Notes under the pieces: generated by a model
Database searches by the model: none
Told to the model about the DNA's origin: nothing
What the model saw: only the letters and a program-made list of their open reading frames with translations
Shown here: positions 20,059 through 31,982 of the stretch, one piece after another
Layout: every line of letters begins with the position of its first letter
Numbering within the stretch: the stretch's first letter is position 1
NCBI GenBank assembly: GCA_004764695.1
Contig: SMSO01000031.1
Location: 2,217,048 to 2,281,047, forward strand
Length of the DNA stretch: 64,000 bases
Direction of reading: 5' to 3'
Source: Schizochytrium sp. TIO01
Taxonomy: Eukaryota > Sar > Bigyra > Thraustochytrida > Thraustochytriidae
Made by a program: the position numbers and the translations under genes

Positions 20059-20655
20059 TTAAAGCTCCGTTTTTTCATTCGTTGGAGACATTGCTGCCTT
20101 CCGCTTTCGACGCCTTCTGCGACTTTTGACAGGCTGGCTTTGTTGCCTTGGATCCGAGGACAGTGACGCAACGTCCGAATCACTTCCATCTGCAATACCT
20201 CTGTGGACGCCATCTTGCCACAGAACGTGCTCCACCTCAGGCTGTGATTGTGCGAGATTGTAAATTCCTTCCGCAAACCATCCTTTTTGCAAAGTGACCA
20301 CGAGCTTTGAAGGTTCGAGCTTGAAGACTGAAACGTCAACGCCGCCAGTTTTGGCTAAAATCTTGAGCCTCTCTCCAAAATCCCTTGTGTCTTGCTCATT
20401 AGTTTCTGCCTTCAGTTGCACGAACATCATCGTGGCACCTAGCTCTCCAGCGTTTTCCTTCTTCTCAATCTCTTCGTACAGAGCTCTCTCGTGTGACTCC
20501 AGTTCTGCAGCATCGTCGCCAGACTCGAGCTCTTTCTCCAAGCGCTCCCAGTCTTTGTCAGTCAGATCTTGCCAACGCTTACCTTTCGGTAGGGCTCCAA
20601 GAGTGTGAATCGCGAGCAAAAGGGCGAGGAGAGTACTCAAACATAGACCCCTCAT
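20059..20655 (-). CDS. MESD-like ER chaperone
   Basis: MESD (mesoderm development protein, Boca in flies) is an ER chaperone for beta-propeller/EGF modules of LDL-receptor-like proteins. The 198-residue product has a signal peptide (~1-21, MRGLCLSTLLALLLAIHTLG), a helical segment WQDLTDKDWERLEKELESGDD (~28-48), then the compact MESD core with ATMMFVQLK (~74-82), the beta strands around VDVSVFKLEPSKLVVTLQKG and EHVLWQDG, and a basic Arg/Lys tail ending in KTEL. The KTEL terminus is a plausible KDEL-type ER retrieval signal; the animal protein ends in REDL or similar. Length, secretion signal, core and retrieval tail all agree with the family. Its client here is unknown. Confidence 0.85.
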   Translation of the reverse strand: MRGLCLSTLLALLLAIHTLGALPKGKRWQDLTDKDWERLEKELESGDDAAELESHERALYEEIEKKENAGELGATMMFVQLKAETNEQDTRDFGERLKILAKTGGVDVSVFKLEPSKLVVTLQKGWFAEGIYNLAQSQPEVEHVLWQDGVHRGIADGSDSDVASLSSDPRQQSQPVKSRRRRRKRKAAMSPTNEKTEL

Positions 20656-21347
20656 TGTCCCAGCTCCTCGCAGAAGTGCTTCACACGTCGCGAGGACAAC
20701 TGATCGATTGGGTTGTGGTTTTAGGTTAATATCGATAAAAAGAAAAAATGAAACATGCTTTGAAAAAAATTAAAAATTAAAAAATATTAAGAAGGATTAA
20801 GTCGTAATGAAAATATAAAAGTATACTGACAGTATACTGTCCATTTCAAACACTTCAAATAACAGTTATAACTGTTGTTGGACTTGCGAGGCAAATCTGA
20901 TGGAAGTTTAAAGTTTTGGCGATGAGTTTAGAAATAACTAAGTGATAATTTTTACTTGTCAGAAACCTCCTCGTATCAATTTCTTTTCGATATTTTCAAA
21001 TGCCACCCTCTGGCAGTAAATTTGGTCTGACAGACTGTGCCTCTAAGGGGTAACGTTAGGCTTCAAATGTTTTGGATTATCGACCTATGGAATTGCTATA
21101 ACAAAGAAAGGGTAAAAATCACACTATTGTAGTTTCATGTAAAGCCTCATTTTGAGAAACTGCAACCTAGACAAAACATCATAAAGGTGGTAAGGCCTAG
21201 GAGTACATATATCGACAGGGTGCTTATTGACATATACGGCGACGTAGAATAAGAGGAATCGGAATGCTATTATCACAGAAAAGTGATTCATATAAACAAG
21301 CGACAAATGGCAAAGAAGTCTTATTATGACCTGCAGTCATAAACTTT
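20656..21347. other. AT-rich intergenic region
   Basis: 690 bp with A/T-rich strings at 20740-20810; promoter of the MESD-like gene on the minus strand. No gene. Confidence 0.4.
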
Positions 21348-22739
21348 TTATGCAAAATTTCGTGAGATGCGAATGTGCACCCTGAATGCGCGAGCTCGTT
21401 CACGTAGAATCTGTTCCATTGTTTGTTGATTACTGAGAGGTCGCTGCTGCTGCTGCGTTTGCTGATCCTTGCCATCACGGGAGCCATTCTTGCGCGAGCT
21501 AATGCTTCCGCTGCTTAGGCGACGGATCCAATCGAAGCGTGAGCTTGAGCGTCCCTTGAACGCACCAGCACTATGGGTAGCGTCAGTGGCATCTTCATCA
21601 CGCGCTGATGCGTCTTGATTATAGTCAAGCTCATCCTCTTCGCCTTCTTGACCACAATTCTTACTTCGACGATGGAGAGGGTTGTTACTTATTACTCTTA
21701 CACGAGGTAGAGGATGATCAAATGATCTCTGCGAAGCACTCTTTAGTGACCTTGACGAAAATGATGCACTCGAATAAACCGATACCTCATCTTCATATTG
21801 GTGCTTTGATGGCACACGCTTGAAGGGCAGGATATCGATTGTGCTCATGCGTGAGCGAATTGATGATGCCAAGCTGAGTTGGTCAGAGCTTTTGTGCGAC
21901 TTCAGGCTTCGAGAGGAGTCAGACAATGATGACGATGAAAATGCATGACCTTCTTTCGAAAATGACTTGCTCCGCCTCGAGGCTCGGCTTCGATGAGAGG
22001 ATGACTTGCTCTGAGAACGTCCTTGTGAACTGTGTTTCATAGACTTTGCACGGCGCGAGCTTCTTCGAGGAGGGATCTCGGGTGCTGGACCATCTTGCAC
22101 CGTTTTCCTACGTGTGGACCTCCTACGCGGAGGGGCTTGTGGAACTTTCTCGTGACTATATAATTCTTCATCATCATCATTGAAATGGTTCTCTGAATCC
22201 TGATGTCCGTTGCGATCCTCCATTATGTCATCAAAGTCCATGTTGCGGCGCGTGCTTCCCGCCCATGAATTATGTGATAGAGTTCTAGTTGTCCGAACGG
22301 ACTGTCTCATATTAAATATTGATCTAACAGAGTAGCGGGTGCTAGGCTGGCGACTTCCTGGATCAGACGCTACTTCTAGCGTCTGGTGATCCTTCAGCAG
22401 CGACGGTGCGCTTGCCCACGGTCTGAATGCAAAATTTCTGAACCTCTCCAGAGGATCATCATCCGGTTCACTCACCTCATCAAATCGACTCTGCCCGGAT
22501 TGCCGGCTATCAAATTCCCCGCTAAAGGCATCTCTTTTCTGTCTGAAAGGACCAAACACATCCGTAAACTTGGTCTGCACAGGTGGCGTTTTCCACGAAG
22601 CCTCTCTAACCGAGTCCGCCATGGTGCGATCAGCTTTGCGGTCACCTACAAAGCCATCTTCCGAAGGACCATCCTCATCTTCGTGGCATTTTGTGGGCCG
22701 CTTGCCCCTCGCCCGAAGCTTCTTCAGTCTCCTCAACAT
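21348..22739 (-). CDS. Disordered basic Ser/Arg-rich protein, unknown function
   Basis: I do not recognise this family. The 463-residue product (first ATG at 22739; the frame is open a further ten codons without ATG) is predicted disordered almost throughout. It starts with a Lys/Arg cluster (MLRRLKKLRARGKRP), has a Pro/Arg segment with PPRR motifs (APPRRRSTRRK and IPPRRSSRRAK, ~206-232), an extended Ser/Arg/Lys-rich middle (~235-300) and a Gln-rich stretch near residue 435. SIRSRMSTIDILPF and RFDWIRRLSSGSISSR are conserved-looking islands with RxxS-type phosphosite motifs. The pattern suits a phospho-regulated scaffold or a nuclear/cytoskeletal protein. Consistent codon use and lack of interruption over 1.4 kb support that it is real. 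Confidence 0.7.
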   Translation of the reverse strand: MLRRLKKLRARGKRPTKCHEDEDGPSEDGFVGDRKADRTMADSVREASWKTPPVQTKFTDVFGPFRQKRDAFSGEFDSRQSGQSRFDEVSEPDDDPLERFRNFAFRPWASAPSLLKDHQTLEVASDPGSRQPSTRYSVRSIFNMRQSVRTTRTLSHNSWAGSTRRNMDFDDIMEDRNGHQDSENHFNDDDEELYSHEKVPQAPPRRRSTRRKTVQDGPAPEIPPRRSSRRAKSMKHSSQGRSQSKSSSHRSRASRRSKSFSKEGHAFSSSSLSDSSRSLKSHKSSDQLSLASSIRSRMSTIDILPFKRVPSKHQYEDEVSVYSSASFSSRSLKSASQRSFDHPLPRVRVISNNPLHRRSKNCGQEGEEDELDYNQDASARDEDATDATHSAGAFKGRSSSRFDWIRRLSSGSISSRKNGSRDGKDQQTQQQQRPLSNQQTMEQILRERARAFRVHIRISRNFA

Positions 22740-23136
22740 CTTAGAGACGGCCTTCTCCAGACCCTGCACTCTCCGAGCTTCTATTCAAGTTTTGCTCTCC
22801 AAAGTAACCACAACTGTTAATATGAAATAAGCGCCACTCTTGGGAAGTGAGCGCCGTCCACAATTACGTGTGCCTAGCTAGTTCTGATGTGCATGCCTAC
22901 CTAGTACCAAGGTACCATCAACAAGCTTAATCTCCAACTTAATTCATCCCCATTCCTACACTCCTGCAAAGAAAACCTTCCCACTCACTTCGCACAGGTG
23001 AGCTCCCTCGCTCGCAGCGCGTGCACGATATTAGGTCGCAAGAGACGGCTCGACTTCTCGCGCTTCGAACTTGGGGTTTCTCAGTTTTAATTAGTAGATC
23101 AAACAAACCCTTCACTTCCCTCGCCTACTTGATTGG

Positions 23137-23172
23137 TTGATGATTGATGATTGATGATTGATGATTGATTAA
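23137..23172. repeat. (TGATTGA) short tandem repeat
   Basis: Five near-identical units of GATTGAT/GATGATTG, upstream of the basic Ser/Arg-rich gene. Confidence 0.7.
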
Positions 23173-23364
23173 TTCATGAGTCAGCTGGCAGAGTGACAGT
23201 TTGCAAGCCCGAGGAGGCGTAGGTCGTACCTACAAGCTTATTCTTGACGGCATTGCCGTCGTCGTCACCTTTGGACAGCGTGGGGCCAGAGAAGGGCCGA
23301 GAAGTGGAAGGTAAAACTAGCTAGACTAGCAGGGGCTTCGTTTCTTCAAGTTTCGTGTGTAATG

Positions 23365-23466
23365 CCCAGGTGCCTGCCTGCCTATCTAATGCTTCTACCG
23401 TGACATCGCTGACGAGTCGGTGAGGAACGAGCAACCTGGATATCCAGCCCAGGTAGGCAGGCACCT
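23365..23466. repeat. 102-bp inverted-repeat element with internal hairpins
   Basis: Left arm (23368-23384, AGGTGCCTGCC-TGCC-TA) and right arm (23454-23466, TAGGCAGGCACCT) are complementary apart from a 4-base insertion. Between them lie CTGACGAG (23409-23416) and a CCTGG/CCAGG hairpin (23435-23453). Transcribed RNA would fold into a closed multi-branch structure. A 15-bp copy of the arm sequence recurs at 41083-41097. Not assigned to a known RNA family. Confidence 0.55.
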
Positions 23467-26400
23467 CTAAATACCCTGCGTTGGCTTTAGTTCAAGTTTA
23501 TTGTGATCATGATGGGCTCATACAATACACACTATTTCTGCAATCGAGTTCAATTTCTCATACGAACGGCAGAGATTAAAGAGAATCAAAACCACCTTAA
23601 TAGATAGGCGCTAAGCAGGCGCTCACGGGACCGGGACTTCTGGAGCTCGTCTCAGAGGGACGAGTGAGATATGTCAGAGTGCCAGAGTGTGGCGTGCGCT
23701 TATTTGCAAGGTAGCAGGGGTTACCACAGTCCTACTGCAGCAACCACAACTAATACGTGCTAGTACTATGTAGGCAGAAGCTACCTTTAGACAGTTGAAG
23801 GAGGGATCTTGATGAAGATGACGTCTAGTACTACAACGAAGTTGATGTTCACGCACGAAGAACTGGCCACGGGACAATGGGGTAAAGATTGGCCGTGATA
23901 GAAGGGAATGAATGCTGTAGAGAGTAGCAGCGATAGCTTCTTGTGCACTAAACGAAAGCTTTTATAACCAAATTCATCTGGGAATAAGAATGTAACTCGA
24001 AAAATCGCACATTACAGGTACGAAGTGGGCGTGCGCGCCTTTAAAAGAAGCATCTTAACGTCCAACGGCATATGCAAAGTCTAACGGCATATCCCGTCAG
24101 CAGGACGCGGTAAGTACACGGGATGCTGGTCTTGGGTAGGTAAGATGTGTGTCACGAACGTGATGCAAAAAAAAAACTAGTTCTAGGGCATCATCAATTT
24201 GGCAAAAATATTCTTCTACTCCACTGTATTAAATACGTCAGATCTGGGTCCATTCTCATTCTTAGATGGGCCCTTTCCAAACCGGTCCCACTGATCCCTA
24301 GCCCCTTGGATCTTAAGTCCGCTATGTACTTCTATTCATGCATAATAGTACAACCTTTTTCACGGCAGGTACGAATGTGTCTAGATAATGACAAGACTTC
24401 ATCCCCCAATCGGGGATGAGTAATCTGTTCAACAGCGTAGCAATTAACAGAGGATACATATTTCGATAAAACAGGAATAGGATACCTTCATATCGTTCGG
24501 ATAGTTAATTTTACTAATTCAAAAGACAAATGGGCGGATTTCATCTTCTCAGGATTTAAAGAGCATGCTGAAAAGGCGATCTCCAGAAAAATTGTTCATT
24601 AGTGTTGCTCGCGAACATGTTTCAGGACAGGATCTTGCGTCAGGACTGTCGTCAGCTCTTACATTTTCATATCTGATACAAAGGTGTGTTTCATAAGCTC
24701 TCAATCAAGAAGATGGGGGCATAGGGCATATCATATCTTTATGGAAAGTGGTGATTAATATATATAAGAAATGAAATGGGCACCAGCATTAACAAGAGAA
24801 GCGAGTTTTAAAACCAAACTAAACTATATTACTTCACATGCACGGGATGTTATTTGTTGTCTGGTGGAGTCTCTACAGACGACCAAACCTGAGAAGCAGT
24901 TTGCTTTTCAAGCTTAAAGATCAAGGTCTTCTATGTGCTGAGGTCTCAATTTTAATCTTCGCGCTATTTTTTGTGAGCGAAATGTTGCAAAAGATAAGAA
25001 AAAAGTTAGTTGGGCCAAAACAATTGGGTAAGATAGATGCACTAGCAAGTTATGCCAGCTATCATGGAACACTCAGTTTGGTCTCATCATTGAAAGCTCA
25101 AAGAATGTAAATATATTCGCACGCTGTCCACTAATTTATATCGTTTCGTCCAAAACGTAAGTTGGCTGAATTTTTAGTTTTCCGAGGCACCGGAGCCACC
25201 TGCTTCTTCTTAGCGCAACTTATAGTTCTTTGGGTATTTCCACAGTTTGGGAAAAGAAAACAGTTAGTTGTGTTTTCGTCTAATCAGGCTTCCTTTGAGA
25301 AATATTGAAATAAAATCATCTAGATTATTTTAGAGTGGTGGGGGCAAATACCTCTACAAGCATGGACTACCTAATTGCTTATTACTGTCACAGATAATAA
25401 GACAATGTGTCACAAAGATAAAGGACTAGCTGCCATCGCATAGTATCTACTTCTTATGATTTGATTTCGGCTTCGGATTCGTACAGCCGAGGGGCGTGCA
25501 AGTGAGGTGGTGGGGGCACTGGGGAGGGCTGAAATTGATACAGGATAAAAGATGATTGTTTCTCAGCCATTCAATTAAAAGGAACATGAATATTTTACAA
25601 TTGAGGGAGGTTTTGTATTCGGTGCGAGCCGCACGGCCTCAGCGCTTTAGCGCTGACACACATACGCAGGCTACTATTGTAGATGAGCAGGAAGAAAAGT
25701 GGTCGGTCAGGCAAAGTGTTCATGTGTCCCTATTATGTTTTCTACTCTTTCCTTTTTGAAAATAGTAAGTGACATTATCTGGTCTAACCAGGAGCATATT
25801 TTTTGAACTGGGAGCTTGTATTCTTAACATCACATTTGATGAAATCATTTGAGATCCCTCAACCGATTTTAAAATGTTGTCATCAGAAAGCTTTCAAAGA
25901 GAATAGCTAAGTCCTAACTAATTTTTAAAGTCAGGTTTCGTCTGAGGAAACAATGAGTAATTGACCTAAAATGTATCTTGCTTGGTTGCCTTGTAGAATG
26001 CAAAAAATCTACGTTAAAGGTCTGAGGACAAGGGCTAATTGATGGATGGTTGTCAGAATAAATTATGGTTCCAGAAGAAATACATCAGCTGTCATTTGTA
26101 GTCGTACTGCCTTCCCTATCGTGTACGTTTGCTTTTACCAACGGGCTCTTAGCTTCTCAATTTTGATACGATGAAGTGTCTTTCCCAGGCAGAGGGAGGT
26201 CATGACCCGTAACCCTGTTGAACTACAACAGCAAGTTGATGACGCATTTTCCCTTAGGTCAGCAGTATCAGCAAGAGAAGACGCAAGTTGCTTTAAAAAA
26301 TGAAATATTTCTCACCAATGCTAAAACCACAACTAAAACTGCATGCGGGTTCAACTACTTGTGAGCGATTTGCATTTCTACCATCTGCTCTTGATATCAA

Positions 26401-27349
26401 TCACTATCTGAATTTTATTACTTATAGAGGACACAGGATGATTGAGTTTCACTAGTAGGTCATAATTACGAGTTTTTTCAGAGAGGTTTGTAAGTTGAGT
26501 CGCCGCAAGCAACATAGGAGTCAATGCGTCGATTGTTTCATTTAGAAAAAAAGTCCTTATCATCCATGACGATTGGTCTGTAAAGGAATTTATTGTCTTG
26601 AAAAGGGATCGCGTGGTCTTTTGCTTCCTGTAAGTAAGTGAGCGAGTTTTTCTTTTGTTAAATTTATAGAAGCACTTGTACCTTGTGATGTCCAGCATAT
26701 TTCTCAGCATCGCTCTGAACATAGTAGCACTGGCCGCGAAAAGCTAGCTAGGTACGGCAAGGCCTATTTGGAATTCCCATGCGCCTGTGTTTTCTAGAAA
26801 TAATGTATTTAAATGCAACTCACCACTCAAGCTCCTGTATACTCTTATCAAACACTGATGAACTTTACAGTGGTATTCGTGCTGCGAAAAGGCAAATCGT
26901 GTGCCATGGCACTCATGAACATTGATCACTGGTGCTCCATGAGAACTGAGAACACCAGGCTCCAAGTAACTTCATGAGTGGATGGACTCACAGGTCTCAA
27001 ACTAAAGCTTCCACTATCTCTTTTCTTCCGGTCCGGTTCGCCTTTTAATTTCCAGCACTCCAAACCTCGAAAAATTGTAAAACAAACTACAATTAAGCAC
27101 TCGCGCTGATTGCCTAGAAATCTTAAGCGTACTCTTTCGAAGTAACTAATAGTAATAGTCTCCTGCTGTTTGGGTTGTTCCCCTTCCCTAAACCATTCAA
27201 AAGAAGATTCACTAACTTCGCATAGTTGAAGTAGTCCAGCTCACGACGACTATTGCAATGTGTGGTATCTCCCCCCTCGCCACTTCTGTGGTGGCTCCGG
27301 TGGCTGATCAGTCTACAGCACACTGAACAGAAATTGAAATACCAACCCA

Positions 27350-27403
<54 letters not shown>
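27350..27403. repeat. (GGCT)13 microsatellite
   Basis: Perfect tetranucleotide array; first of the microsatellite island. Confidence 0.98.
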
Positions 27404-28662
27404 GTCGCCACGACTACCTTGACTCCGCTACTTAGGGAAGCGAGTGGGTCTTCTTGAGCTCTCTCTGCGTGCACGGGAACAAGAGTCCAGGCAACTCACT
27501 AACTTCAGGGCGAATCACAGCCAGCCGCTCAAAGACATCCAACAACATGTTCCATTGCAGTGTTTTCTTAGCTTTGACTTAGGGTTTATATATTCTTAAA
27601 TTAAAGAAGAGGAACATAAAATATATAAAATCACGTGAAGCAATTCACCGCGCTGGGCATTTATTTTACTCCGCAAAGGGGCTTTTACGCATGTGAACTA
27701 CTGATGCGCGATTGCTGCTTAGGGCCTAGTCCTATGAGGCCGCTTGTAATTATAGATTTTCATTCTCGTTCATGGGCATCAGAGTGCGATGATCCACCTT
27801 CTGGTTGGTTCAACTTTTAATTAATCAATTATTAAAAAAATAAAAATAAAAATAATACCAATTATTATTGACGCCTCTATGAATCAAATGTTTCCATCTG
27901 TCTTCAAAGTTTTCGAGAACAAGCATACTTACTACCAACCATCGCAGCGCAGTGGCCCCAGGCCAAGTCGTGCTTTACAGAAACCAATTCTCTCCTTTTC
28001 ATTAAAAAGGAAATTAAATATCTTAACGATGTGATGGTGCTGCTGTACGCAAGACTTGAGGAACTTTGTGTGCCACTGTGTGGTGATTTATAGCGCCGGG
28101 TCAATCACCCAGCGAACGCCAGGAACTGTCAATCACTTCGTTTGGAAACCGTCGTCCGTGGCTCGCCCTGGACAAGTTCACTAAGTCATCTGCAGACACC
28201 CTCCAAACCAGAGTCGGCCTCGCCTTTCGAATCAACAAGGTGAAAACACCCGAAAGGCAGCTTCTTCGTCAACGAGTTGAGCATCTTGCCCAGTCCAGTC
28301 TACTCGCAGCCCGCTTCTTCAGACCAACCAATGCACCGCCATTTCTTCAACGTCCATGCTCTGAGCATCGCTCACTCGCCCATTCATGTGCACCCTCGCC
28401 AATAGCACATCCGTGGCTGCTGCTTTGCCGCTCTTGTGAAGTCACTGGCTCCGGTGCACGCGCTGCTCCCAAGATGAACGTGCGTGCACAGCGTTGAGAG
28501 CGTCCGCAGGCACGTTCTTGGAGACCGGCCGGACGCCGCGCTTCTGCGGTCCCTCGAGAGAACTCGCCGGAAAGGAAACGCCATCGGTGCGAAGGAGAGA
28601 CGGCGGTTGACGACTGCGCGAGCATTCCCGGCATCAAGTCTCGAGGCGACAAAGCTCCGCAC

Positions 28663-28743
<81 letters not shown>
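28663..28743. repeat. (TTG)11(ATG)16 compound microsatellite
   Basis: Eleven TTG units directly joined to sixteen ATG units. Confidence 0.98.
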
Positions 28744-29145
28744 TTGTTATTGCGATTCGGGCTTTGGCGGCCAACAAACCGTCGAACGAAGTCCTCGCGC
28801 AGGTTTCTTGAACGGATCAAACTGAGAAGCTTGAGCTTTTTGACGCTTGCATCGCATTACTGCGTGAAGCACGTGGGAGCTCGCTCTGAGGGCCCCAAGG
28901 AGTCTAGTTCCCATCTCATCGCATCTCATCTCAGCGCGCTACGAGTTCTGATCTCAGCGCAGAAACACCTCTTTGGAGGGGTCTCGAAAGACACGAGGGT
29001 GCTCAAACGAAAGAAGCGCTTTAGAAAGACCTGAACGGATCAAGAAAGACCTACTCAAGTGGAGCGAGCGAACGAAGGAATCAACAAATCTTTGAGTCAA
29101 CGAATCCGTCAACGGGCGAGCTATTCGCCCAGGCTCCTCTTCAAG

Positions 29146-29170
29146 ATCAATCAATCAATCAATCAATCAA
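29146..29170. repeat. (ATCA)6 microsatellite
   Basis: Perfect tetranucleotide run followed by GATCGATAGATCGAT. Confidence 0.9.
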
Positions 29171-29595
29171 CCGATCGATAGATCGATTTGTTCTGCTTTG
29201 CTTTGCTTTGCTTTGTTTCAAGGGAAGGACCCGTCAATTTCCTCCTCCTCCTCCTCCTCATGAATGAATCAATCGAAGCGATCTTTGCCCTCAATCGCTC
29301 TCTGTCTCTCTTCATACCCTTCGTTGGAGATCAGATCTTGCAGAAGCACGACGGTGGGACAAGGCGTCACTGCGGGGCGATTCGAGCAGCGGCGCGCCCA
29401 GGCCCTCTCGGCCCGCGACCGCTTCGAGCTGCCTTGGGCTGCTTCGAGCTTCTCGACTCGCAAAGCAGCTGGAGCAAGCGAGGCCGGCCGTCTGTTCTGT
29501 TGTGGTCCGCTTCCTGCGGCATGCGTCCCCGCAGGGCCGAAGAACTTGAAAAGTTCGCCTCATCAAGAGAGAGAGAGAGAGAGAGCGCTAAGTAC

Positions 29596-29623
29596 TAAAT
29601 AAATAAATAAATAAATAAATAAA
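29596..29623. repeat. (AAAT)7 microsatellite
   Basis: Perfect run, preceded by a (GA)n run at 29566-29584. Confidence 0.95.
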
Positions 29624-30164
29624 AGATGTTTGAGTTGAGGCGGAGAAGACGAAGGATAAAGCGAACCTTGGATGCAGTTTTGGTTGTTCTCCAATCCAAG
29701 CTCTTCTGGACTGACTGGCTGGAGACCGGTTTCTTTCAAGGTACGCAGGTTCCTCCGGAGCTTCTCGAACTCGATCCTTGGTATGGATGCTTTGGCGACT
29801 TCAGGTTCCGTCGAGCGGAGACGATCGGCACTGGGAAATAGGAGAAAGAACAAGAGGTCAACTTTTTCTCTTTATTGCGACGACCAATTAGGTTTGAAAG
29901 AGCAGTGTTCAATTTTTGAAGACGTTTTTAACTTTAAAACAGAAGAGTCATTGTTTTTCAAGTCAACAACGCGAGGCGTGAGAATCGCCGCCGTGTTTTC
30001 CCATCTTCTTCTCTTCCAAAGAAAACTAAAATACTTCTTACACCTTAGTACACCATGTGATAAACTGCTAGCATATAGTATATAAATTGCTTTTTTAATA
30101 TTTTTTATTCTTTTATTCTTTTAATAAAATTAATGAAATTAATTTTGAAATATAACATGGTTCG

Positions 30165-30166
<2 letters not shown>

Positions 30167-30193
<27 letters not shown>
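30167..30193. repeat. Poly-T tract (27 bp)
   Basis: Uninterrupted T run flanked by AT-rich DNA. Confidence 0.95.
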
Positions 30194-30197
<4 letters not shown>

Positions 30198-30618
30198 AAT
30201 AATACTACTAGGTTTGTCTGTATTATGGCCTCTATCCGGTTGCCCTGGAAAATAATAATAATACGAAGTTCTGCGAAGAGCTAGCTAGCTCCTTTTCTCA
30301 ACAAGCGACCTGAACTTGAGGAGAGGGAGGCTCAGGGGAGGCGAAGGAGCCACAGGTCATCGCGAAATGAGGTGATTGGAGGTCAGTGTTCATCACGAGA
30401 TCTTCGGCCGTCGAGCTGTCCAGCTCACGCTGCTCAGTCTGAGCAGCAAAACAGCAAGCAAGGGTGCAGAAAGCGAGCAGCTTCAGGCCACAACTAAGCA
30501 GTAATAGTCAGCCAGAATCTGGAAAGAGAAGTCAGAGAGCAGCGGCAGAGGGATAGAAAGAGAGAAAGAATGAAAGAAAGGGCTTTGAAAGAATAGGAAA
30601 GAAGGAAATAAATAAATT

Positions 30619-30620
<2 letters not shown>

Positions 30621-30662
<42 letters not shown>

Positions 30663-30663
30663 A
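30621..30663. repeat. (GAAA)11 microsatellite
   Basis: Perfect tetranucleotide run within a longer purine-rich strand (30540-30680). Confidence 0.97.
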
Positions 30664-30861
30664 GGAAAGAAGGAAGAGCAGGAACTTTGTGCTGCCAAGG
30701 CACGCCATTTATGTTCTGTACTGGAAGAAGAACAGCCCTGCCTGCTTCTTTCAGTGCGCGCTTAGCTATTAAGTGCCTCCTATGCTTATCCTTAGGACAC
30801 CGGGAAGCAAGCCGGGGGAAAGGGTGGACAGGGAGCGAGTGAGAGAACTAACTTTCAAGAA

Positions 30862-30896
30862 GCGAAATGAAATGACATGAAATGAAATGAAATGAC
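30862..30896. repeat. (GAAAT)n pentanucleotide repeat
   Basis: About six imperfect GAAAT/GACAT units. Confidence 0.8.
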
Positions 30897-31917
30897 TTGA
30901 AAGAATGAATGAAAAACTCAGACTTCTTAGCTGCCGATGCGTTTCGAAGAACATGCTCAGAAGATGGACGATCTGCAGTTTTGCCAATTGTGGAGATGTA
31001 AATGAGGTTTATTTCCGCAAGTTTTGCACGCGATTGATCAATTGAGAACCTTTCTGTTCTCTACCACTCTTCATGTTGTGAATGTTCGACCTATTTAGTG
31101 ATCTTTATGATGACAGGATGGAATAAGGACAGAGAGAGGAGCTTTGGATAATGATGGCGATGATATATATGATGGACGAAAGCCAAAAACACTCGCAAGA
31201 ACATTGTAACTACGTTTCAAGTCGATCGGCGAAAAGCGAATGAGCTCTCTCGCTTCTCCGAGGGCTTGAACTGAGAGCGTTGCAGCCTCCTCACGGCCAC
31301 CTTTGCGAACGAACCTCTTTGCGCCATGAACTTAGTTATCCTATCCGTATGATTGAGCCTTTCGATTGCATTTAGGCTATTTGCGAAATTCATTTTCCTA
31401 AGAAAAGGAAGAATCTTTAGAAAGTGAACGAAAGAATGGGTGAATGACTGTATGTATGGATGGATATATGGATGTATGGATGTATGTACAGCCGCCAGAA
31501 TTACAAATGAATCGCTAAAGAGCTACATTCAATGAGGAAGATCCGCACTTGTGGAAAGAGAGTCCTTTCAACCTTGCGAAAGCAAAACAGGGTCACACAA
31601 CTTCTTTCAAAGACTCCTGGCGGTGTGCTAAAAAGTAGTAGAGAGAATCTTTTTTGAATGAGTAAAAAAGGAGCCTTCAACCTCCAAAGATGTGGACTGA
31701 GTTACGATCCAAAGTGGTTCTTATTACTTTCTTTCTACTTCCCTTTCTTTCTTACACATCGCTCGAAGCGTCGGCTTTAGGGCCCCTTTCCACAGCCGAG
31801 CGGAGTTTTCGAGCGGTCGTATTCCCTCTGAAGGAGCGTGGGTACCTCTGCGACTGCCGTCAAACTGAAATGAAAATGGCCCTTTCGCGGTCCTCAATGT
31901 GTGAATGGATGATAAAC

Positions 31918-31982
31918 ATTCATTCATTCATTCATTCATTCATTCATTCATTCATTCATTCATTCATTCATTCATTCATTCA
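31918..31982. repeat. (ATTC)16 microsatellite
   Basis: Perfect run; same repeat class, in opposite orientation, as the array at 35184-35288. Confidence 0.98.

Larger units (their letters stand above)
22740..27349. other. Gene desert, left part
   Basis: 4.6 kb with no gene I can support. Contains a short TGATTGA repeat (23137-23170), a 100-bp inverted repeat element (23365-23466, listed separately) and AT-rich tracts. ORFs of 60-114 codons occur in several frames without any domain or composition bias; those at 24838-25110 (+) and 26378-26722 (-) are the longest and I regard them as chance. Confidence 0.45.

Noticed and set aside
23409-23435. Hammerhead ribozyme
   Set aside because: CTGACGAG is present but the GAAA box and a proper stem II are not; kept only as a structured-repeat finding.
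24838-25110. 90-codon plus-strand ORF with a hydrophobic segment
   Set aside because: One hydrophobic stretch in AT-rich DNA is expected by chance; no homology recognised.
26378-26722. 114-codon minus-strand ORF starting with ATG
   Set aside because: AT-rich, isolated in the desert, no domain; length is within chance for this composition. Not excluded as a small gene.
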